From contig JAIOQL010000129.1 of assembly GCA_021413405.1 (NCBI GenBank), positions 1 to 5,170 of the forward strand: a stretch of DNA of 5,170 nt, in the 5' to 3' direction. Positions 1-5,170 of the stretch are shown in pieces. The stretch comes from Leptospira sp. (lineage in GTDB: Bacteria; Spirochaetota; Leptospiria; Leptospirales; Leptospiraceae). Position 1 is the first letter of the stretch. Each line of letters begins with the position of its first letter. The notes below the pieces were generated by a model. It was not told where the DNA came from. It did not search any database and saw nothing but the letters and a program-made list of their open reading frames with translations. Position numbers and translations under genes: made by a program.

Positions 1-1
1 C

Positions 2-313
2 GCCCGCGCTGAATCCCTGGAATTGTCTGATACATATAATCCGGCAAAAACGGATTCCATCTCCGCATTTTCAAAAGGAGAAATCATTCTACCTCTTTCA
101 GGGATCATTGATCTGGAAAAAGAAAGATTGAGGCTATCAAAAGACCGGGATAATATTCTTCAGGAAATGGAAAAAATCAACAGCAAGATTTCTAACCCGT
201 CATTTTTGGAAAAAGCGAAGCCAGAAGTTATTGACAAAGAAAAACAAAAGCTTAAAATCTTAGAGGATAAGCTAGAAATTACAAATAAAGGTTTTGAAAA
301 ACTTGAACTCTAA
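2..313 (+). CDS. valS: Valyl-tRNA synthetase, C-terminal end (partial, 5' end outside window)
   Basis: Valyl-tRNA synthetase charges tRNA-Val in the cytoplasm. Only the last 103 residues are present; the reading frame is open to the left edge, and the TTG at 23 is an internal leucine codon, not a start. The visible part contains a short strand-like stretch (IILPLSGIIDLEKERLRL) followed by a long charged helical region rich in K, E and L. This matches the C-terminal tRNA-binding arm of ValS, the antiparallel coiled coil that contacts the tRNA; in E. coli ValS the equivalent starts with IPMAGLINKEDELARL. The pattern 'FLEKAKPEVIDKEKQKL' corresponds to the conserved F..RAP..VI.KE..KL turn of that arm. 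The TAA stop lies inside the start region of purD, so the genes overlap and are probably co-transcribed. Identification rests on the arm alone, because the catalytic HIGH and KMSKS domains are off the window. Confidence 0.88.
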   Translation, partial: ARAESLELSDTYNPAKTDSISAFSKGEIILPLSGIIDLEKERLRLSKDRDNILQEMEKINSKISNPSFLEKAKPEVIDKEKQKLKILEDKLEITNKGFEKLEL

Positions 314-1583
314 ACTCAAGGTTCTGCTGATCGGAAGTGGAGGGCGCGAAAGCGCTCTTGCATATAAAATAAAACAATCGGCCCTCCTTGGGGAATTGAA
401 AGTTTTTCCGGGGAACGGAGGATTTGATCAGTCAGAAATTATTCCTTCATCGATTTTTGATCTGAAAAATAAGTTCAGTACGCAGACTTTCATTGAAAAT
501 GAAAAATTTGATCTTGTTATAGTAGGACCGGAGGAGCCGCTAGTAGATGGTATCTCGGATTGGCTTGCGGAAATTCATATTCCCTGTTTCGGGCCATCTG
601 CCTATTGCGCCCAACTCGAAGGTTCGAAGGATTTTGCAAAAAACCTGATGCGTGAATTCGGTGTGCCGACGGCAAATTCCGCGACATTCAGAGATTGTGA
701 CTCTGCAAAAAAATATTTGCATTCGCAAAAACTTCCAATTGTCATAAAAGCAGATGGTCTTGCTGCCGGGAAGGGAGTTACAGTTTGCAGTTCGATTGAA
801 GAAGCAAATGGAGCACTTGAAGAAATTTTCATTGAGAAGAAATTTCCCGGCATCTCCAAAGTAGTCATAGAAGAATTCCTCGAAGGCCAGGAAACTTCAA
901 TTTTTGCTTTGTGTGACGGAGAGGATTTCATTATGCTTCCTGCTGCATGTGATCATAAACGTGCCTATGACAATGACGAAGGACCAAACACCGGAGGCAT
1001 GGGAGCGTTCTGTCCGGCCCCAATCGCAACCACAAAAGTTCTGAAGGATGTTGAGGAGAAAATTTTTGGTCCCCTTCTCGCCGGGCTCAAGAAAAAAGGC
1101 TATCCATACCGTGGGCTTCTCTATGCAGGATTGATGATTGATAAGTCCGAGAATGCAATGGTTGTGGAATTTAATTGCCGGTTTGGTGATCCGGAAACCC
1201 AGGTAGTGGTCAGGCTAATTGAAGACGATCTTCTCAGGCTCATACAGGAATGTGCATCGGAAAAACTCAGTCAAAAATCATTATCTTTGAAGTCAGGATA
1301 CGCATCCGTAGTTGTATTGGCTGCTGAAGGATATCCCGGTGAATATGCCAAGGGAATTGATCTGAATCTTCCTGAACCGAAAGATAAAAACACGATCGTT
1401 TTTCATGCCGGGACTTCGCATACAAGAGAAGGTAAAATTAAATCAATGGGCGGAAGAATTCTGGGAATCAGTTCTTATGCAGAATCACTTGCGGATTCGG
1501 TCCAAAAGGCCTACGAATATCTGGGTTCGATTTCGGTTCCTAAAACGTTTTTCAGAAAAGACATAGCAAAAAAGGCCTTGTGA
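294..1583 (+). CDS. purD: Phosphoribosylamine--glycine ligase (GAR synthetase)
   Basis: PurD joins glycine to 5-phosphoribosylamine with ATP, the second step of de novo purine synthesis, in the cytoplasm. The 429 residues are full length for the family. Numbered from the TTG at 294: the N-terminal nucleotide-binding-like motif IGSGGRES is at 13-20, GPEEPLVDG at 78-86, the ATP-grasp loop KADGLAAGKGV at 152-162, the DHKRAYDNDEGPNTGGMG segment at 220-237, and the GARS signature RFGDPETQ at 296-303, whose Glu and the preceding Asn are the usual metal ligands. The start must be non-ATG: the frame opens after a TAG at 273-275 and holds no ATG or GTG before the conserved GSGGRE. TTG 294 is given as the outer bound, but TTG 303 (MNSKLKVLLIG) may be the true start, since the only SD-like AAAGG (287-291) lies 2 bases from 294 and 11 from 303. 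The gene overlaps valS by 20 or 11 bases, and its TGA overlaps the GTG of the next gene. Confidence 0.97.
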   Translation: MKNLNSKLKVLLIGSGGRESALAYKIKQSALLGELKVFPGNGGFDQSEIIPSSIFDLKNKFSTQTFIENEKFDLVIVGPEEPLVDGISDWLAEIHIPCFGPSAYCAQLEGSKDFAKNLMREFGVPTANSATFRDCDSAKKYLHSQKLPIVIKADGLAAGKGVTVCSSIEEANGALEEIFIEKKFPGISKVVIEEFLEGQETSIFALCDGEDFIMLPAACDHKRAYDNDEGPNTGGMGAFCPAPIATTKVLKDVEEKIFGPLLAGLKKKGYPYRGLLYAGLMIDKSENAMVVEFNCRFGDPETQVVVRLIEDDLLRLIQECASEKLSQKSLSLKSGYASVVVLAAEGYPGEYAKGIDLNLPEPKDKNTIVFHAGTSHTREGKIKSMGGRILGISSYAESLADSVQKAYEYLGSISVPKTFFRKDIAKKAL

Positions 1584-2440
1584 TCATGCCTTTTTCAATT
1601 GCAGGAAATATTTCAAGGTTTGAAAATCACTCAATCAAAAAGTTTGAAAAATATTTCGGAATAATTCTTTCAGAAAAGCAATTTGCAAAACAGCAAGCGC
1701 AGCTGATCCAGACATCTCTGAAAAACAGTTCCGGGGCAATAAAAATTTTAAACGGTTTCTCAAAACCGGAATTAATCTCCCTGATTTTCCTTTTAACACA
1801 ATTCGGTGATGTGATTCTCGCAGAAGCACCTCCCGATTATGTTCATTTCGGCAACATACCCTTTGCAATCGAATGGACTGCTGGACATTGCATGGTTCCT
1901 CTCGAAATCCTGGAATTTTTATCATTTGAAAAAATTTTTCGTGATCAGAATTATCTTTTTTCTCTCATTCCAATGCTATCCTTAAAAGAGAAAAAAGCCT
2001 GGATAAAATGGATGGAAGTGGATGTTGAGGCAGAAACAGAAAAAGAACTGAATCATGAAATTCATCATCATTGCAGACTGCTGCAGTCACCGTTCCAGGG
2101 AAAATCATTTATCCACGAAGAAGATTTTTATCTCGAACAGGTTTGGCCTCAGGGGAAAAATGAATTTGTGGACTGGTTTTATAAAGGAATCACTCCTTTT
2201 TATTATGCTATGCAGGAATTATCAAGGATCGAAAAAGATCCGTTCAAAATTCACGTTCTGGAAATCATAAAAGCAGGAAAATTTATTTTAAAAAAGGAAC
2301 CTGAGAAGTTTCGGTCAAAAGATAAATATAAGCTCGTCGGAACTGTAGAAGGAAACACCCCGCAATTACGTAAAATTCTTTACGGCTGGGAGGAAGAAAA
2401 AAAGAATTCCAGAAACAATTTGTTCTGGTCAAACACGTAA
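1580..2440 (+). CDS. Hypothetical protein between purD and prfB
   Basis: I do not recognise this 286-residue protein. It looks real: a long open frame in the operon register, starting in a GTGA overlap with the purD stop and ending 4 bases before prfB. It has no signal peptide and no convincing membrane helix, so it is probably cytoplasmic. It is rich in K, E, F and I, with seven Trp. Visible pieces are a charged N-terminal helical part (about 11-50), a hydrophobic stretch at 62-82 (ELISLIFLLTQFGDVILAE) followed by a Pro/aromatic segment (84-100), a helical block at 105-145 ending KKAWIKWM, a His cluster HEIHHHC at 159-165, aromatic segment 183-210, and a basic C-terminus. The His cluster might bind metal, but that is only a guess. 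The LxxL...L helical layout around 60-145 faintly recalls helix-rich winged-helix scaffolds; I would not assign it. An AAAGG at 1571-1575 sits 4 bases before GTG 1580 and 10 before ATG 1586, so either start is possible. Confidence 0.8.
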   Translation: MIMPFSIAGNISRFENHSIKKFEKYFGIILSEKQFAKQQAQLIQTSLKNSSGAIKILNGFSKPELISLIFLLTQFGDVILAEAPPDYVHFGNIPFAIEWTAGHCMVPLEILEFLSFEKIFRDQNYLFSLIPMLSLKEKKAWIKWMEVDVEAETEKELNHEIHHHCRLLQSPFQGKSFIHEEDFYLEQVWPQGKNEFVDWFYKGITPFYYAMQELSRIEKDPFKIHVLEIIKAGKFILKKEPEKFRSKDKYKLVGTVEGNTPQLRKILYGWEEEKKNSRNNLFWSNT

Positions 2441-2444
2441 AAAA

Positions 2445-3548
2445 ATGGATATTAAATCAGCAAAAGAGCTCACGAGGCTCTCCAAAGAACTCATTTCACG
2501 ATTTGAAAACAGGTGGAATCTTCTCAACCTTCAGGAAGACTATGACAGGCTTCTTTCATTCAGAGAACGCTCAACTTCGCCTGATCTTTGGAACGATCCG
2601 GAGAACGCACAGAAAATCACAAAACAGAAAAACGATCTTGAAAAAAAACTGTCACCATGGCTCGAATTAAAATCGGAACTGACTGATTTTCCTGATCTCA
2701 TCGATCTCACGATAGAAGAATCAGGTGAGGCAGAACTCAAAAGTCTGAACGAGGATTTCTACAGGCTTTCTGAAAGCTTTGAAACTCTCGAACTCCTTGG
2801 TGCGTTAAACGGCGAGGATGATATGCGTGGTGCATTTCTGAATATTCATCCGGGTGCCGGCGGAACCGAAAGCCAGGATTGGGCAGAAATTCTTTTGCGG
2901 ATGTATACCCGTTATTTTGAAAAAAAAGGATTCAAAGTTGACCTGGTAGATTTTCAGGAGGGTGAAGGTGCAGGAATCAAGAACGCAACTCTACTCGTCC
3001 AGGGTGATTATGCATTCGGCTATCTCAAAGGCGAAAACGGGATTCACAGGCTTGTGAGAATCTCCCCATTCGATTCGAACAAACGGCGGCACACTTCTTT
3101 TGCATCGGTTCATGTTACACCGGAAGTTGATGACGACATAGACATAGTCGTTGATGAAAAAGACCTTCGTGTTGACACATACCGTTCCTCCGGGGCAGGC
3201 GGACAGCACGTAAATAAAACAGATTCAGCAGTTCGCATGACGCACATTCCTTCGGGAATTGTTGTCCAGTGCCAGAACGAAAGATCACAGATAAAGAACC
3301 GGGGCACTGCAATGAAAATGCTCAAAGCGAAACTATATGAAATGGAACGCAAAAAAAATGAAGAAGAACTTCAGAAAAAATCCGGAGAAAAAAAAGACAT
3401 CGCCTGGGGATCCCAGATCCGGAGCTATGTGTTTCATCCTTACAACCTGATCAAAGATCATCGCACCGATTATGAAACCGGCAACGTGAGTCCCGTGATG
3501 GACGGGGATCTCGACCCGTTCATTTTTGCATATTTGAAATCGAAGTAA
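2445..3548 (+). CDS. prfB: Peptide chain release factor 2 (RF2), uninterrupted frame
   Basis: RF2 recognises UGA and UAA in the ribosomal A site and triggers release of the finished protein. The 367 residues cover the whole family length. The N-terminal helical domain is at about 1-110, a GAGGTESQDWA segment at 137-147, the stop-codon-reading tripeptide SPF at 207-209, the class I release factor signature with the catalytic GGQ at 252-254, and the C-terminal WGSQIRSYVFHPY segment at 321-333. SPF rather than PxT makes it RF2, not RF1. The residue aligning with E. coli position 246 is Ser248, in the small-residue class linked to full UAA activity, unlike the Thr of E. coli K-12. The usual +1 programmed frameshift near codon 25 is absent: the frame runs unbroken from the ATG. 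No clear Shine-Dalgarno precedes the start, and the upstream stop is only 4 bases away, so coupled translation is likely. Confidence 0.97.
   Translation: MDIKSAKELTRLSKELISRFENRWNLLNLQEDYDRLLSFRERSTSPDLWNDPENAQKITKQKNDLEKKLSPWLELKSELTDFPDLIDLTIEESGEAELKSLNEDFYRLSESFETLELLGALNGEDDMRGAFLNIHPGAGGTESQDWAEILLRMYTRYFEKKGFKVDLVDFQEGEGAGIKNATLLVQGDYAFGYLKGENGIHRLVRISPFDSNKRRHTSFASVHVTPEVDDDIDIVVDEKDLRVDTYRSSGAGGQHVNKTDSAVRMTHIPSGIVVQCQNERSQIKNRGTAMKMLKAKLYEMERKKNEEELQKKSGEKKDIAWGSQIRSYVFHPYNLIKDHRTDYETGNVSPVMDGDLDPFIFAYLKSK
2511..2525 (+). other. Possible relic of the prfB programmed frameshift site
   Basis: Codons 23-27 of prfB read AGG TGG AAT CTT CTC. In frameshifting prfB genes such as that of E. 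coli the same place holds an SD-like AGGGGG, a 3-base spacer, then CTT followed by TGA and C. Here an SD-like AGGTGG (AGGTG matches the 3' part of the SD consensus) is followed by a 3-base spacer and CTT at codon 26, close to codon 25 in E. coli, but TGA is replaced by CTC and the frame continues. The spacing match is seen directly; descent from a lost frameshift site is inference, and chance is possible because the motif is short. Confidence 0.35.
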
Positions 3549-3578
3549 ACCTTCCCGATCACATCCATTTTTTCAAAA

Positions 3579-3724
3579 GATGAAGGGCGACTGCCGGGCT
3601 GCAACGGGGTTCGCTTTCGCTTCCGTCCTCCACTTCGATACGTCGCCGGCTGCGGAGTAAACGAAGGCTTATATCGAAGCACGGGCGACTACTCAGTGTC
3701 GGACCGCTGCGCGCCCTTCGCATC
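3579..3724. repeat. GC-rich palindromic intergenic element
   Basis: This block lies between the convergent prfB and ABA4-like genes. By hand count 3581-3720 is about 63% GC, while the following 100 bases are about 36%. Its outer arms are an exact 8-base inverted repeat, GAAGGGCG at 3582-3589 and CGCCCTTC at 3712-3719; allowing a 2-base insertion the arms extend outward to GATG/CATC at 3579-3582 and 3721-3724. Inside is a second exact pair, CTTCGATA at 3633-3640 and TATCGAAG at 3672-3679, with a 31-base loop. A direct repeat GGGCGACT occurs at 3585-3592 and 3683-3690. It resembles the interspersed palindromic elements found between genes in several bacterial genomes, but the copy number cannot be known from a single copy. 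It could also help end transcription from either side. Confidence 0.55.
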
Positions 3725-3842
3725 CCTCCTATGGTTTTTTAGCGTCAAGCGTTCCAAATAATAAGGCCATATCTTTTTAATTTGTTCTCCAAGAATTCTG
3801 TCGCAGTAAAAAGGAATTTAATCGGGAAGCAATAAGATGGGA
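3725..3842. other. AT-rich intergenic remainder, no gene seen
   Basis: This is the rest of the gap between the palindromic element and the end of the ABA4-like gene. It is AT-rich, with a T run at 3735-3740, but I find no GC-rich stem directly before that run, so I do not call a terminator. Neither strand gives a convincing coding frame, RNA gene or promoter. Because the flanking genes converge, it is 3' sequence for both. Confidence 0.5.
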
Positions 3843-4256
3843 TCAGGCAGTAAAACTTCGTAACAAAATGTATGCCAAAAATCCGATCGGACCAAATGCA
3901 ATTGTCAGAAGAAGACAAGGAAAAATAAAAAGAAAATTTATTCCATGCTGTTGTGAATCGCGGAGTTCCCATGCGCCAATAAAAAGATCGAATGCCAGAT
4001 AATGGATCCATCCAGCCATCATGACATTCGGGTTCCGGAAAAGTGTTTTCACTCCTTCAAAGGTCAACATCGTTCCCTTCTCTTTGGAAGCAAACGATCG
4101 ATAAATGAAAAACGAATAGGTTGCGGCCAGAACAGTGGGTACAATCCATCCTATGATCACTCCGGTAATGTAGGGATCGTTACGGAAAAGAATCAGAACA
4201 ATCCATGCAATACCTGCTGCAATATTTATTATTTTATAAAACAGGCTCATGTTCAT
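3843..4256 (-). CDS. ABA4-like (DUF4281) integral membrane protein
   Basis: This 137-residue protein has four predicted membrane helices, at about 5-24, 30-52, 78-97 and 107-133, and no cleavable signal peptide. The segment AGWIHYLAFDLFIGAWELRD (81-100), placed in the third helix, and FGPIGFLAY (121-129) in the fourth are the conserved features of the ABA4-like family (DUF4281). The founding member, plant ABA4, is needed for neoxanthin formation from violaxanthin in plastids; the function of bacterial members is not established, and I see no carotenoid genes here, so only the family is assigned. The length fits a minimal bacterial member. The ATG at 4256 is preceded by AAGGA with 8 bases between, which favours it over the ATG two codons later. 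It starts 48 bases after the pgi stop on the same strand, so it is probably the distal gene of a pgi transcript. The stop is TGA. Confidence 0.85.
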   Translation of the reverse strand: MNMSLFYKIINIAAGIAWIVLILFRNDPYITGVIIGWIVPTVLAATYSFFIYRSFASKEKGTMLTFEGVKTLFRNPNVMMAGWIHYLAFDLFIGAWELRDSQQHGINFLFIFPCLLLTIAFGPIGFLAYILLRSFTA

Positions 4257-4264
4257 AGTATGTT

Positions 4265-4269
4265 TCCTT
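4265..4269 (-). promoter_or_regulatory. Ribosome binding site of the ABA4-like gene
   Basis: On the minus strand an AAGGA lies 8 bases before the ATG at 4254-4256. It decides between that start and the in-frame ATG at 4248-4250, which would be 14 bases away. It is the best-placed Shine-Dalgarno in the window; the plus-strand operon genes rely on weaker or badly spaced ones. Confidence 0.65.
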
Positions 4270-4304
4270 TTTGCGATTTATCAAAAAAATTGCCGGACGG
4301 AAAT

Positions 4305-5170
4305 CTATTTCAATTCGCTGAGACTTTTCTGAATTTTGGCACCTGTCTCTTCATAACCTTTTTTTCCGAGCAAAGCGAACACATTGTTCTTATAGTCTTC
4401 AACTCCAGGCTGATCGAAAGGATTTACTCCAAGCATATAACCCGAAATTCCACAGGCATACTCAAAGAAATACATAAGCTCACCCATCGTTTCCGGAGTT
4501 AGTTTCGGAACCGAAAGCTCCATGCATGGGACACCGCCTTCATAGTGGGCAAGCATTGTGCCAAGAATTGCTTTCTGGGTAACGTAATTCAGGCTCTTTC
4601 CCGAAATGTAATTCAGACCATCCGGATCTCCATCGACTTCGCCTATTACCAGATCGTTTAGTGGCATTCCTACATTGATCACTGTTTCAAAGAGATGACG
4701 TTCCCCGTCCTGGATATATTGCCCCATGGAATGGAGATCAGACGTGAAATCTACACCGGCAGGAAAAATTCCCTTTTTGCCCTTCCCCTCACTTTCGCCA
4801 TAAAGCTGTTTCCACCATTCAGTGAAATAATGAAGAGCCGGGTTATAATTTACCATGACTTCGATTTTTTTTCCAGCTTCGTAAAGGGAGTTGCGATAGG
4901 CGGCATAGAGACAGGCGAGATTTTTCTCAGGATCTCCTTCTTTTCCGAGCGCTTCTGCTGCAGTCTTTGCACCATAAACAAATTCCTGAATGTCAATGCC
5001 GGCGCATGCTATTGGTAAAAGACCTACCGGAGTCAGAACCGAGTATCTTCCACCAACGTCATCAGGAATCACGTATGTCTGGAATCCATATTCATCTGAT
5101 ACTTTTTTCAAGGCACCTTTTTCCCGGTCAGTTGTGGAGATCACCCGGTCTTTCATTTTTTTCTTTCCAT
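4305..5170 (-). CDS. pgi: Glucose-6-phosphate isomerase, C-terminal part (partial, 5' end outside window)
   Basis: Pgi interconverts glucose 6-phosphate and fructose 6-phosphate in glycolysis and gluconeogenesis. About 287 residues are visible. The frame stays open to the right edge (GKKK precedes the Met at 5154-5156), so that Met is internal and roughly the first third of a protein of about 450 residues is missing. Counting from that Met: signature 1, DDVGGRYSVLTPVG, is at 32-45; the catalytic-base segment GESEGK, with its Glu, at 120-125; DLHSMGQ with the ring-opening His at 142; and signature 2, from GYMLGVNPFDQPGVEDYK, ends at the active-site Lys256. The GESEGKGKKGIFPAGVDFTSDLHSMGQ layout is of the Bacillus-type shorter Pgi rather than the long E. 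coli type. The enzyme therefore appears catalytically intact in this part. The stop is TAG, and the ABA4-like gene follows 48 bases later on the same strand with no convincing terminator between them. Confidence 0.96.
   Translation of the reverse strand, partial: GKKKMKDRVISTTDREKGALKKVSDEYGFQTYVIPDDVGGRYSVLTPVGLLPIACAGIDIQEFVYGAKTAAEALGKEGDPEKNLACLYAAYRNSLYEAGKKIEVMVNYNPALHYFTEWWKQLYGESEGKGKKGIFPAGVDFTSDLHSMGQYIQDGERHLFETVINVGMPLNDLVIGEVDGDPDGLNYISGKSLNYVTQKAILGTMLAHYEGGVPCMELSVPKLTPETMGELMYFFEYACGISGYMLGVNPFDQPGVEDYKNNVFALLGKKGYEETGAKIQKSLSELK

Noticed and set aside
602..931. A minus-strand ORF of 109 codons inside purD.
   Set aside because: It is a shadow of the purD coding sequence with no family features of its own.
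3559..3723. A 54-codon minus-strand ORF across the GC-rich element, with AGGAGGG just before its ATG.
   Set aside because: The SD-like run touches the ATG with no spacing, the protein would be Arg/Ser-rich and low in complexity, and the frame is explained by the GC-rich repeat. Not called as a gene.
3732..3741. The T run after prfB as an intrinsic terminator.
   Set aside because: No adjacent GC-rich hairpin precedes it; the nearest inverted repeat arm is 15 bases away and pairs over more than 100 bases.
3742..3752. GCGT-CAA-GCGTT as a possible hairpin or operator.
   Set aside because: The halves are a direct, not inverted, repeat and are too short to mean anything.
4281..4300. A minus-strand T run after CCGTCCGGC in the pgi to ABA4-like gap as a terminator.
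   Set aside because: The possible stem is only three base pairs with a two-base loop, too weak for an intrinsic terminator.
4002..4502. A plus-strand ORF of 166 codons.
   Set aside because: It lies antisense to the ABA4-like gene and pgi, both of which have clear family motifs; its protein is rich in His, Cys and Ser with no recognisable domain.

Overview
This is an ordinary bacterial housekeeping region of roughly 40% GC by eye, made of two convergent gene sets. On the plus strand is a tightly packed run: the 3' end of valS (valyl-tRNA synthetase), purD (glycinamide ribonucleotide synthetase), an unrecognised 286-residue protein, and prfB (peptide chain release factor 2). The junctions are overlaps (valS/purD, and purD/hypothetical by a 4-base GTGA overlap) or a gap of only 4 bases (hypothetical/prfB), so the four are very probably one transcription unit with coupled translation. 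On the minus strand, entering from the right edge, is the 3' two-thirds of pgi (glucose-6-phosphate isomerase), followed 48 bases later by a small four-helix membrane protein of the ABA4-like (DUF4281) type.

The two sets meet tail to tail across a 294-base gap (3549-3842). The prfB-proximal half holds a conspicuous GC-rich block (about 63% GC by hand count over 3581-3720, against about 36% just downstream) with nested inverted repeats and an internal direct repeat. It looks like an interspersed intergenic element rather than a gene. The other half is AT-rich and I see no gene in it.

The organism cannot be fixed from this window. The K/E/F-rich proteins, the use of TTG and GTG starts, the GC-rich palindromic intergenic block in a lower-GC genome, and an ABA4-like protein next to pgi would fit a Leptospira-like spirochaete. 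This is a low-confidence impression, not a demonstrated placement.

Functionally the plus-strand set mixes translation (ValS, RF2) and purine synthesis (PurD) with one unknown; the minus-strand set pairs central carbon metabolism (Pgi) with a membrane protein of unknown bacterial function. I see no defence, mobile or secretion system here. The points most worth a second look are: an in-frame prfB that lacks the programmed frameshift but keeps an SD-like AGGTGG, a 3-base spacer and a CTT codon where the frameshift site normally lies; the unknown protein conserved in register between purD and prfB; the ABA4-like gene; and the palindromic element.
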